A DNA stretch of 16,941 bases from CAZART01 sp964487555 (GTDB lineage: Bacteria > Bacteroidota > Rhodothermia > Rhodothermales > VXPQ01), in the NCBI GenBank assembly GCA_964487555.1, contig CAZART010000113.1, positions 1 to 16,941 on the forward strand, written 5' to 3'. The notes under the pieces were generated by a model, which saw only the letters and a list, made by a program, of their open reading frames with translations, was not told the origin of the DNA and ran no database searches. The first letter of the stretch is position 1. Each line of letters begins with the position of its first letter. The position numbers and the translations under genes are program-made. Of this stretch, positions 7,958 through 14,774 are shown piece by piece.

Positions 7958-8229
7958 GCTCGAACCGAACGGATAGCGGCCGGCGGCGTTGGGCGCGAGC
8001 CGTGATGGACGGCTCCGAGCTCCGGAAGCACGTGTACAAACACGTAGACTGCCGAGATGCCGCCGGCAATCGACAGTCAGCGGCTTCGCGGAACCACGTC
8101 CAGAAAAAGCAGCTTACCCCCAAAGAGATGCAGCAGCACGAATAACGCCACGATGATGCATTGAACGGCAGTCATGCGCGCACCGATGCGGGGTGCGATG
8201 CAGCGGCTCCCGAAGAGAACGAGGGATGC
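7936..8229 (-). pseudogene. Decayed polytopic membrane protein (ZIP-like?), in-frame TGA
   Basis: Minus-strand reading frame open from just after a TAG at 8232-8230. It encodes ASLVLFGSRCIAPRIGAR, then the hydrophobic segment TAVQCIIVALFVLLHLFGGK, FLDVVPRSR, a TGA at 8079-8077, and then LSIAGGISAVYVFVHVLPEL. The last block recalls the first helices of ZIP-like membrane proteins, in which Trp at the TGA position would be natural (TGG to TGA). After LPELG the frame turns into low-quality sequence and stops. It is thus an internal fragment with no proper start, one nonsense codon and a truncated end. Function cannot be assigned beyond a membrane protein. Confidence 0.45.
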
Positions 8230-8245
8230 CTAACTGCTTCGAGGA

Positions 8246-9196
8246 TCACGAGCCGGCACCAAAGGCGTCGCCGCCGTACAGCTCTTTGTGCCGAGCATCG
8301 ATGAGACGGCCTATCGGCATGTTCTCGAGGAGGGCGTATCGTTCGATGAGCGGCTTAAAATTGCCACGGCCGTAGTTGCTCAGACCCTTGTAAAACAATA
8401 CGAGGAGCTCATAGCTGGACAATTGTGCCTTTATGAAGCTCATGTACGATTCCTTCTCCTCGAGCGCTGCAGAGGACGAATCCACGAACATGACCATCTG
8501 ATACAGATTGCGAAAATAGTGACCTAAATCGGACTGAACATCGACATAGAAATCCTCATAAGATTGGACAATCGCCTGCTCCAGGTCTTCGCGATCTACG
8601 TCCCTCGGATCTGAAGAGGCCTGTTCGTATTCGGGCCGCGTCGTAATGACGTTGGTCCAGTGTCGGTAGGATTGGTCAAATCGACCGTAGAACGAGCGGA
8701 AAGCCTCTCGTCCACTCAGTCGATCTGATTGAGGCCTCGCACCGTCAACGAATTGAATATCGACGTCTTCATACCTGATACGGTGGACGATGTCACTGTG
8801 CAAGCGCAATAGCTGAAAGAACGTACTTTCGAAGATCTGCTTGCGAGCCTGTTCATTTTGCAATATTTGCTGTTCTGCCAGGTCGTCGCGTTGAAACTGC
8901 AACTCCTCTCGCGTACTACGTAGCTCCACCCGCTGATATACGAGTTCCTCCTGTTGCCCTACGAAGGCTGCGTATATGAAGAACAGCCCTGCGAGCGCCC
9001 ATAATGACCCCGCTGTACCTCCGACGAACTCCCCGATCTCGTCGAGGGAATAGGCCGGGCCAAGCGTCATATATACTCCGTACAGGCCGATTCCGACACC
9101 TGCCGCGACGAGCATCCACGCCAATAACAGAACCAACCGACGCGTCTGCCGATAGCTTTTGACGGAAACGTCCTCACGAGAGGTAAGTGCTTGCAT
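8246..9196 (-). CDS. Putative phage abortive infection protein (putAbiC-type membrane protein)
   Basis: 316 aa, apparently intact. Two transmembrane helices lie at about 19-43 and 56-80, followed by a Glu/Gln/Arg-rich coiled coil (about 81-120) and a soluble alpha-helical domain in the cytoplasm. The latter has the hallmarks of the putAbiC family (PF16872): FESTFFQLLRLH (122-133), GHYFRNLYQMVMFVD (225-239), and the block KAQLSSYELLVLFYKGLSNY followed by FKPLIERYALLENM (256-293). Family members are membrane-anchored defence candidates thought to stop phage growth by harming the infected cell; the mechanism is unknown. Base composition is visibly more AT-rich than the permease upstream, which suggests transfer. 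It is alone on its strand, 15 bp or so from a dead membrane gene, with no partner gene in the same orientation. No good RBS precedes the ATG, so the exact start is uncertain. Confidence 0.75.
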   Translation of the reverse strand: MQALTSREDVSVKSYRQTRRLVLLLAWMLVAAGVGIGLYGVYMTLGPAYSLDEIGEFVGGTAGSLWALAGLFFIYAAFVGQQEELVYQRVELRSTREELQFQRDDLAEQQILQNEQARKQIFESTFFQLLRLHSDIVHRIRYEDVDIQFVDGARPQSDRLSGREAFRSFYGRFDQSYRHWTNVITTRPEYEQASSDPRDVDREDLEQAIVQSYEDFYVDVQSDLGHYFRNLYQMVMFVDSSSAALEEKESYMSFIKAQLSSYELLVLFYKGLSNYGRGNFKPLIERYALLENMPIGRLIDARHKELYGGDAFGAGS

Positions 9197-9599
9197 ATTG
9201 CTTAGACGTCGAACTCGTCAGATGTACCAACCAAAGCGCCAGACCGTTTGCGAAAGGACGACCAGGGACGTGCGAGATACGCACGCGCCGTCGAAAGGCG
9301 GTCAAGGACAAGACGCACGAACGCGCTAAACCGCGGAAGTGCAAGTCTCATGATGTACGGGACGCGGGTGCCCTACCTATATACAACCCCGGCAGGCAAC
9401 GATGACGCGACTGACTTTGTGATGAGCTTGCTCGGCAACCTTCACGATTTCAATCCAGGGGTTTTTTGATGTCCCCCTACTTCGTCGTTGCGTAGGGATA
9501 ATCTTCAATAAGGCTACTTATTGCAATGGCGCAATATGGCAACGGGCGATTACCGACACATAACGATCTTTTTGCGATATCCTGCCATATATATCGCGT
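9197..9599. other. Intergenic stretch without a supportable gene
   Basis: No frame here reads like protein over any length; the short open frames lack RBS and family features. The part from about 9480 to 9600 is AT-richer and holds two small inverted repeats, CCCTAC/GTAGGG (9475-9480 with 9492-9497) and GCGATAT/ATATCGC (9574-9580 with 9591-9597). Neither is followed by a T-run on either strand. The first 100 bp should include the promoter of the putAbiC-type gene; I cannot pick out -35/-10 boxes. Confidence 0.4.
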
Positions 9600-9737
9600 G
9601 ATCCCTGCAGTTCTTAAGTATCGGATTGCCCGGTTCGTGAGCACGATGACGAACACGTTCGTGCGCGGGTCCATCCACCTGGACGCCCCCGTAAATCCGG
9701 TATGCCCGGAGCTCCAGGCGAAAGAATAGTTGCCGGA
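9600..9737 (-). pseudogene. C-terminal relic of a serine hydrolase (beta-lactamase family, class C-like)
   Basis: Minus-strand translation shows NYSFAWSSGHTGFTGAS, then RWMDPRTNVFVIVLTNRAIR. This is the signature near the C-terminus of the Beta-lactamase (PF00144) serine-hydrolase family, whose members read GHTGFTGTS-x-W-x-DP followed by a VVLLTNR strand. The catalytic SxxK and YxN motifs would lie upstream, but that sequence is unrelated (it becomes the plus-strand Uma2 relic). Downstream of about 9600 the frame continues to 9477 without family likeness. This is a short, inactive remnant. Confidence 0.55.
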
Positions 9738-9849
9738 TCTGGAGCGGCCCGACGGCGTGTCCCATCACGGCGTCCAGCAAATCCGACAGCGAGGCGCGCA
9801 TGCCTGCGGCCGCGATCAACCGGCCGACCCAGGCGCGGTTTGGCTCGGT

Positions 9850-10055
9850 GCCGACCATCCGGCGAAGGTTCCGCTCTATGCCCGTGCGGGTATCTCGGAA
9901 TTCCGGATCATCAATCTTCCCGACAAGCTCGTCGAGGTCTACCGCGAACCGTCTGAGAGCGGTTTTCGGCGTATCAAAAAGCTTGGCCCGGCGAGCCATT
10001 GACCATCCAGACATTTTCGAACCTGTCCACCTCCGTGGACGACGTCCTTGCCTGA
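9850..10055 (+). pseudogene. Uma2-family endonuclease relic with frameshift
   Basis: Plus strand: AKVPLYARAGISEFRIINLP then DKLVEVYREPSESGFRRIKK and LGPA. This is the conserved C-terminal half of the Uma2 family (DUF820, PD-(D/E)XK nuclease fold; relatives read KLPLYARAGIPEYWIVDL and VEVYREP). At 9989-9991 the frame breaks: one missing G in GGCCCGG-CGAG sends it to a TGA. In the next frame the expected end continues exactly, EPLTIQTFSNLSTSVDDVLA, to the stop at 10053-10055. The N-terminal half, including the nuclease residues, is absent and replaced by sequence that joins the beta-lactamase relic. The gene is dead by both truncation and frameshift. Confidence 0.65.
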
Positions 10056-10141
10056 CGCGGCGAACCGGCGTTCACCTATCTGTATTGCATTCGTTTCGCC
10101 GATCCCTTCGCTGGAACCCGCATGACAGCGCGGTGTAGCAT

Positions 10142-10159
10142 GATGTATAAGATGTATAA
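10142..10159 (+). promoter_or_regulatory. Perfect 9-bp tandem repeat upstream of vapBC, putative operator
   Basis: GATGTATAA occurs twice back to back (10142-10150 and 10151-10159), 31 bp before the antitoxin ATG. The TATAA parts are also the best -10-like elements in the gap. Autoregulating ribbon-helix-helix antitoxins bind short direct or inverted repeats spaced about one helical turn apart at their own promoter, so this is a natural operator candidate. Binding is inference. Confidence 0.45.
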
Positions 10160-10189
10160 CGTGACGGAACTGCCGTGGCCGACGCAACG

Positions 10190-10480
10190 ATGATCCGCAA
10201 GCAACTCTACATCACACCCGAGCAGGACCGGGCCCTTAAAGACCGCGCACGCGCGGAAGGCCTCACGGAAGCGGAAATCGTCCGAGAGGCGTTGGACCGG
10301 CATCTCAAGCACGAAAACGGGCCGTTCGTGCCCGGCGATCGGCGTCAGCTGATCGATGAGATGATCGAAGGTAATCTGCGGCTCGCTAAACACCTTCATT
10401 TTCCGAAGGGCTATACATTCAACCGCGAAGAGCTCTACGCCGAACGCGAAGAGCGGTGGGTCAAGAAACCAACGTCATGA
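10190..10480 (+). CDS. vapB: CopG/ribbon-helix-helix antitoxin (VapB-type)
   Basis: 96 aa from the ATG at 10190 (MIRKQLYITPEQDRALKDRA). The frame could start at a GTG at 10175, but the beta-strand MIRKQLYIT is the normal N-terminus of ribbon-helix-helix proteins. The strand is followed by two helices (EQDRALKDRARAEG, then TEAEIVREALDRHLK), which form the DNA-binding dimer. The rest (about 45-96) is the charged tail expected to wrap the toxin, with GYTFNREELYAEREERW near the end. Its stop overlaps the toxin ATG (ATGA), so the two are translationally coupled. Expected role: neutralise the PIN toxin and repress the operon, probably through the tandem repeat upstream. No Shine-Dalgarno is evident. 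Confidence 0.8.
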   Translation: MIRKQLYITPEQDRALKDRARAEGLTEAEIVREALDRHLKHENGPFVPGDRRQLIDEMIEGNLRLAKHLHFPKGYTFNREELYAEREERWVKKPTS

Positions 10481-10917
10481 CCTACCTGCTCGATTCCAAC
10501 GTCCTTATCTACGCCACGGACGAGGAGGATCCGCAGCGGATGGCGCGAGCCTCCGAGCTGCTTCGATACCTGGCTCCGGCGCGCCTTGCCGTCATTTCAG
10601 CGCAGGTGTTGGCCGAATTTGCAAACGCGACCCTCCGCCGGGGACGGAGCCTCGCGGCGATCGATGAGGTTTATCGTCAAGTGGAGGTCTATTCACGTGC
10701 CATGGTCGTCCTGCCGCTCACGCCGGCAATCATACAGGAGGCGGTACGCGGCGTCAGGGATTTCCGACTTGCATATTATGATGCCCAGATCTGGGCAGCG
10801 GCTCGGCTCAATCAGGTGCCATTTGTCCTGAGCGAAGACTTCAACGTGGGCGCCACTCTCGACGGTGTCACTTTTGTCAATCCATTTGACCCGGAGTTCG
10901 ACGTTAGCAGGTTGTAA
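10477..10917 (+). CDS. vapC: PIN-domain RNase toxin (VapC-type)
   Basis: 146 aa, the normal size of a VapC toxin. The start at 10477 gives MTYLLDSNVLIYA, the canonical first strand of the PIN fold, and overlaps the antitoxin stop by 4 bp. The four acidic metal-binding positions can be seen: Asp6 (LLDSNVL), Glu47 (VLAEFAN), Asp102 (YYDAQIW) and Asp121 (LSEDFN). PIN toxins use Mg2+ or Mn2+ to cut tRNA or rRNA at specific sites and so stop translation; the target is unknown. All key residues are present, so unlike its neighbours this pair looks functional. A toxin that must be kept neutralised may have held this otherwise decaying patch in place. Confidence 0.85.
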   Translation: MTYLLDSNVLIYATDEEDPQRMARASELLRYLAPARLAVISAQVLAEFANATLRRGRSLAAIDEVYRQVEVYSRAMVVLPLTPAIIQEAVRGVRDFRLAYYDAQIWAAARLNQVPFVLSEDFNVGATLDGVTFVNPFDPEFDVSRL

Positions 10918-10935
10918 CCGTGGTATGGCAGCAAT

Positions 10936-10968
10936 CCGGCGATGATGCCGGCGTGAATCTCTCTTTTT
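10936..10968 (+). terminator. Possible terminator after vapC
   Basis: CCGGC (10936-10940) and GCCGG (10947-10951) pair around a 6-nt loop, 18 bp after the vapC stop, and a TTTTT run follows at 10964-10968. The 12-nt spacer between stem and T-run is longer than in a standard intrinsic terminator. Confidence 0.3.
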
Positions 10969-11025
10969 AGCGACTCCAGGCACGCAAATTGATCGTTCGC
11001 GCCATTCGCCTGGTACGCCTCGTCA

Positions 11026-11181
11026 AGATGGCTCGAGGGCTTCGCCTACCGCATTGACGTGGATCCTGTGATATTGCTTCCGGCAACGATCGTCGCCCTC
11101 ATCATCTCGGTACTGACGGTGCTGGGCCAGTCGTGGCGCGCCGCCGCGATCAATCCGGCGCGGACGCTACGGTATGAATGA
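11026..11181 (+). pseudogene. 3' remnant of a second FtsX/MacB-type permease
   Basis: Plus-strand frame WLEGFAYRIDVDPVILLP, then TIVALIISVLTVLGQSWRAA and NPARTLRYE, ending in TGA at 11179-11181. It aligns by eye with the last 55 residues of the permease at 5095-7788 (RWLDGFAFRIELGPGLFLL ... VRSLRYE): last periplasmic turn, final TM helix and the conserved RxLRYE tail. Upstream of about 11026 the frame no longer resembles a permease, so only the tail survives. It is a paralogue, not a copy, since identity is moderate. Confidence 0.65.
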
Positions 11182-11238
11182 CGCGACGACGTGCATCGCC
11201 GGGTTTCGCGTGCCAGATATTCCGAAAATTGACGTTCG

Positions 11239-11664
11239 TTAGACGGCCGTATCGCCGCCAATTCTGATTAATCCGATTCCCAGGATGACAAGTCCGACCG
11301 CCAGCAGAACGGCCCCGAGATAGGCGAGATAGATCAAAAAGTTTGGATCCGTGGCCGTAGGATCCAGAACCGAAAAGAAGAAGGCCGCCGGCAATAAAAT
11401 GGCCGATGACGGGATGAGGGTGCGAACCAGGCGCTTCATTTTACCCGAGAGAGCCGCTTCGTCGACGTAGCGCAAGATCAATAGGGAGAGTATGAGCAGC
11501 ACGCCGGCATGAGCGTGGCCCGCACGCCACAAGTCCTGTCGGAGTTCGTTCTGCATATATGAGGAATCGCCGATAAGTAGCGTAAGTATGCTGACGCCCC
11601 CGTAGATGACCGTGGGCATAATGACGAGCAATATGCCCGCAAGGCGTCGTGATTCTGGACTCAT
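11239..11664 (-). CDS. Four-helix integral membrane protein, unknown function
   Basis: 141 aa from the ATG at 11664 (MSPESRRLAG); the frame could also start at a TTG five codons earlier, which has no advantage. Four transmembrane helices are plain: about 9-31, 48-65, 82-99 and 108-135. The most distinctive motif is LWRAGHAHAGVLLILSL at the start of helix 2, with two His residues at the membrane edge, seen in small inner-membrane proteins of unknown function. A short loop rich in Lys/Arg (SGKMKRLVR) between helices 2 and 3 suggests a cytoplasmic side. It is on the opposite strand to the permease remnant and is not in an obvious operon; 240 bp separate it from the next minus-strand gene upstream. 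No function assigned. Confidence 0.7.
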   Translation of the reverse strand: MSPESRRLAGILLVIMPTVIYGGVSILTLLIGDSSYMQNELRQDLWRAGHAHAGVLLILSLLILRYVDEAALSGKMKRLVRTLIPSSAILLPAAFFFSVLDPTATDPNFLIYLAYLGAVLLAVGLVILGIGLIRIGGDTAV

Positions 11665-11867
11665 TCTAACAGGGTGCAAGACGTTATTGAGTAGGTCGAT
11701 CCAAGTTCACCTGTCGCAGCTATAAATAGTCGGACACCTTTGGCGATTGCTTCGCCTGCACCGATTGCGCGATGTGATGGTCCAAGCGCTTCTCAAACTT
11801 GGCAGGTCTTCCGCGAGCCGCGTGGCGATAAGCCGCGCTGCCGAACAGCTAAGGATCCGTAGCGTTC

Positions 11868-11904
11868 AGTTGCCGAGTGAAAAAAGAAGGCCGACGCTTA
11901 CGGA
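11868..11904 (-). terminator. Possible terminator of the propeller lipoprotein gene
   Basis: On the minus strand, immediately after the lipoprotein stop, a weak GC stem (CCG...CGG with flanking wobble pairs) is followed by CTTCTTTTTTC. The T-run is good but the stem is short, so this is a weak call. Confidence 0.3.
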
Positions 11905-12840
11905 CTATTCACCTTCCAGCTGCACGACCACCACACGGAACGGCGGACCGGTCTCCAGATCTAGCAATGGAACGACGAGGCGGTCGCGCATGGTGTCGAG
12001 GGCGAGGGCGGCCGGCGAGGGCGTATCCGGAGAGACGACGGCGCTCTCTCCCATCGCGTGTTCTAGCCGATACACCGATCCGGCTTCCCAGCTCGTGACG
12101 TACAGCGTCCCGTCGCTTCCCACAATGCCGTCGAGCCCGCCGGAGGGAAGCGTCGCCGCCGTCGTGACGCTTCCGTCGCCACCGATCCGCAGGACTTCAT
12201 TCGCACCGAAGGTCGCCACAAGCAGCCCTTCGTCATCCACCCAGCAGCCGTTCGGACCCTGCAACACGTCGGCACCGGCCGCAAACTGAACGAGGCTGTC
12301 TCCGTCCAGGCGATAGACGGCGTCCGTTCCCGAGGACGAGAAATCCGGATTCAGACCTGTATCGGTCAGATAAACGACGCCGTCAGCTCCAGCGCACACG
12401 TCATTCGGAAAGGACACCCGCGAAGTATCCACAGCGATCTCACGGAGCGGCGCGCCGCCGTTCGCCAGGTCATACGTGTGTACGGCATCCATATCGGCCA
12501 CGTAAAGCGTGTCGCCAACGATCGTCATCCCTTTCGGCGCGCTTAGATTGCCGGAGATCCACTCGAGCTCGACGATCTCTCCCGTCTCCGCCTCGACGCG
12601 CGAAATGAAGCCGTCGCCGTCGATCGCAGTGGGTCCGCCCGATCCGAAATTCGACAGCAGATAGACATCGTCGGCTGCGTAATAGGCGGCGGCTTCGGAC
12701 GGCGTCTCGAGCTCGATGTGATAGGGCGGAGTGCTCGCGGCCGGCGCCTCCTCTTGGGGAACGTCTCTCTCCCCTTCGCAGGCGGAGACGGCGAAGGCGA
12801 GCAGGACGAGCGGCAGCAGGCGGAGGGTTGCGTTTTTCAT
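11905..12840 (-). CDS. SMP-30/gluconolactonase-like beta-propeller lipoprotein
   Basis: 311 aa. Signal MKNATLRLLPLVLLAFAVSA with Cys21 is a clear lipobox, followed by a flexible Glu/Pro/Ala linker to about residue 38. The remainder is a six-bladed propeller of the SMP-30/NHL type, with repeated blade strands DTLYVADM, GVVYLTDTG, GLLVATFG, GTLYVTSW and DRLVVPLLD, and calcium-site-like residues NDVC and PNGCW, comparable to the Asn/Asp positions of SMP-30 enzymes. Likely a membrane-anchored periplasmic or surface protein; lactonase activity is possible but the acid residues cannot be verified here. Its 5' end faces the IS110 transposase, with 147 bp between the two starts. No strong RBS precedes the ATG. 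Confidence 0.8.
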   Translation of the reverse strand: MKNATLRLLPLVLLAFAVSACEGERDVPQEEAPAASTPPYHIELETPSEAAAYYAADDVYLLSNFGSGGPTAIDGDGFISRVEAETGEIVELEWISGNLSAPKGMTIVGDTLYVADMDAVHTYDLANGGAPLREIAVDTSRVSFPNDVCAGADGVVYLTDTGLNPDFSSSGTDAVYRLDGDSLVQFAAGADVLQGPNGCWVDDEGLLVATFGANEVLRIGGDGSVTTAATLPSGGLDGIVGSDGTLYVTSWEAGSVYRLEHAMGESAVVSPDTPSPAALALDTMRDRLVVPLLDLETGPPFRVVVVQLEGE

Positions 12841-12911
12841 CGTTAGGCGGCGTTTTGATTGTTCGAATGGTTCCAGGCAGGCGCGCCGTGCGTCAGGACC
12901 GGTAATATGAG

Positions 12912-12987
12912 AAGAGGACGCCCTCAGTACTGATTAGATTAGAGTTTCACCATAACGCTCTATTAACCAGCCCTGAGAGGTCCTCTT
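12912..12987 (+). promoter_or_regulatory. Long hairpin abutting the IS110 transposase start codon
   Basis: AAGAGGAC (12912-12919) is perfectly complementary to GTCCTCTT (12980-12987), the bases right before the ATG at 12988. A second helix, CTCAG with CTGAG (12923-12927 with 12973-12977), stacks inside after a small internal loop, and TAGAG with CTCTA (12940-12944 with 12958-12962) closes the apex. The only SD-like sequence, GAGAGG at 12975-12980, lies in the 3' arm and would be masked in the RNA. Either a translation-control hairpin or part of the element's structured end/bridge RNA. Confidence 0.5.
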
Positions 12988-14055
12988 ATGAAGAAGGTAG
13001 CATACATCGCGATCGATGTCCACGCTCGGCAGTGTGTGCTTGGTTGGATGGATTTAGACGGTATGTACCAGAACCAGTGGCGCGTGAAGACGAGCGAGTC
13101 GCGCCTGATTCAGGCGGTCGTGGCCGTGGAAGCGAAGCGGAAGATCGTAACGATTGAGGAGGCGTCACTGGCGCTCTGGGTGGCTCGCACGCTGCGCCCG
13201 TATGTGGACGAACTTATCGTTTGCGATCCGCGAGAGAACGATCTGATTAGCAAGAACGTGCACAAGTCCGATGGGGTCGACACGTACTCCCTCTGCCGGC
13301 TCACCCGTCTGGGCGAACTCAAACGCGTCTATCATCCAGAGGAGGATCACCGTGCGATCTTCAAGGAAGCCGCGCGAGAGTATATGAAGCTACGCAACGA
13401 GCAGCGCGGCTGGAAGTCGAAGATCAAGGCCAAATATCGACGGTGGGGGATTCACGAGATCGACGGGTACTCGATCTACCATCCGCGAGGGCGTGCCGGC
13501 TACTTGAAGCAGGTGTCTGAGCGGTCGATTCGGCGTCAGCTCGAGCGGCTCTACGCGATGTTGGATGCGGCCGTGGCCGCGTGGAGTGACTCTTGGCGGC
13601 ACCTCCAGGAGCTCGGCCGGCGCTACGGAGAGATCGAGCGGTTCCAGGCGATGCCGGGGATCGGGCCCAAGGGAGCCCACCTCTTCGACGCCTTCATCCA
13701 GACGCCGCATCGGTTTTCAAACAGGCAGAAGATCTGGCGCTACTGCGGCCTGGCTGTTCGCTCCCAGACCAGCGCCGGCAAACCGCTGGGCTATGAGCAG
13801 CTCGATAAGTCGGGCCACGGCGAACTGAAGGCGATCTCCTACCGCGCCGTAGGGGCCGCGCGGCGTTCAAAAGAATACAACGAAGTGGAGGCCTTCTACG
13901 ACGCCTCTTTGGCGCGGACCGGTGACCCGGTGCACGCGCGCCTGAACACGCAGCGCAAAATCATCAGCACACTTTACAGCATTTGGAAGCGGAGGGTAGA
14001 GTACCGACCTGACCTCTTCTACAAGATCTCGCCGAGCCGTCGCGTGGCGGCCTAG
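12988..14055 (+). CDS. IS110-family transposase (DEDD transposase, bridge-RNA-type recombinase)
   Basis: 355 aa, full length for the family. The N-terminal RuvC-like domain shows the DEDD set: Asp10 (YIAIDVH), Glu57/58 (VTIEEASLALW), Asp95 and Asp98 (KSDGVDTY). A helical linker (about 120-215) leads to the C-terminal Transposase_20-type domain: AMPGIGPKGAHLFDAFI (221-237), RYCGLAVRSQTSAGKP (251-266), where Ser262 sits at the expected catalytic serine, and KSGHGELKAISYRAV (274-288). Family members cut and join DNA guided by a structured RNA from the element's non-coding end, with no target duplication and mostly no terminal inverted repeats. The gene is intact, so the element may be active. 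I cannot fix the element ends: either flank could hold the bridge RNA. Confidence 0.9.
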   Translation: MKKVAYIAIDVHARQCVLGWMDLDGMYQNQWRVKTSESRLIQAVVAVEAKRKIVTIEEASLALWVARTLRPYVDELIVCDPRENDLISKNVHKSDGVDTYSLCRLTRLGELKRVYHPEEDHRAIFKEAAREYMKLRNEQRGWKSKIKAKYRRWGIHEIDGYSIYHPRGRAGYLKQVSERSIRRQLERLYAMLDAAVAAWSDSWRHLQELGRRYGEIERFQAMPGIGPKGAHLFDAFIQTPHRFSNRQKIWRYCGLAVRSQTSAGKPLGYEQLDKSGHGELKAISYRAVGAARRSKEYNEVEAFYDASLARTGDPVHARLNTQRKIISTLYSIWKRRVEYRPDLFYKISPSRRVAA

Positions 14056-14116
14056 GTCGTTCGATCTGCGCACTCGAGCTTGATGAGCACGATGGGCGGA
14101 TCGAGGGTGCCGGGGT

Positions 14117-14137
14117 AGTCTCAATGTTTGAGAAACT
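14117..14137 (+). other. Small perfect hairpin 3' of the transposase
   Basis: TCTCAA (14119-14124) and TTGAGA (14128-14133) pair around a TGT loop, with AG/CT able to extend the stem across a two-base bulge. It sits 60 bp after the transposase stop. No T-run follows; a structural element of the IS end is as likely as a terminator. Confidence 0.35.
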
Positions 14138-14774
14138 AGCGGCCCGAAGCGGGTACGCTCAAGGACCGGATAGGCCCCCCGGCCTTTACGGCCGATATGA
14201 TCATAGGCCGCTGCCGACGGGCGGTGAGTCTCACATACGCGACTGGTCGGAAGACTGAAAAGCGAACGATAATGCAGATTCGATACCCCAACCGTGCACA
14301 TTCGACCTGCTGTCGCAGATCGACTGGGACACCAAACGATGTAGCTGTTGGCAAACGGGGGCGTCCCGTAACAACAAGACCGTTACAGGCGAATAGATAA
14401 AAACGCCTTGCGGTTACTTCTCATACGCGTTTCTACGCATCAACGCGGACGCGTCGGCAGAGTACGAAAGGGCTCACCTCAGGCGGCGGTCCCACCGCTG
14501 AACATCGACAGGGCAAGCACAAGTCGGTCTCCCTCCCGAGAAAGGTAAGGGATGTCTCACATCTCGTCACGCTTCTCATAGCTGCCGCTGCGGCAGTAGA
14601 ATGGGTCAGTGACGCGTCCACCTCAAAATTAGATAGGACGATCGGTTCGTGCTCAGGTACACCGCCTTCTGAGATCTACAAGTCGGTCTCAAATGTGAAG
14701 ACGAATCGATAAACGCCGCGGCAAGACGACGCCCCCGGTTTCAACCCGCGAAATCCTCGAGAAGGATCGCCGTC

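Noticed and set aside
9461..9497. Hairpin CCCTAC/GTAGGG next to a T-run, terminator-like
   Set aside because: The T-run is on the wrong side of the stem for both strands.
9550..10014. 154-aa minus-strand ORF
   Set aside because: It runs antisense through the Uma2 relic and, in the wrong frame, through the beta-lactamase relic. Those families explain the sequence better.
12841..12890. tRNA-like TTCGAAT near the lipoprotein start
   Set aside because: No acceptor or anticodon arms can be drawn; the upstream half would lie in the lipoprotein coding sequence.
14398..14713. Roughly 110-codon open frame without ATG in the gap after the IS
   Set aside because: No start codon, no RBS, Ser/Thr/Arg-rich product with no motif; most likely chance.
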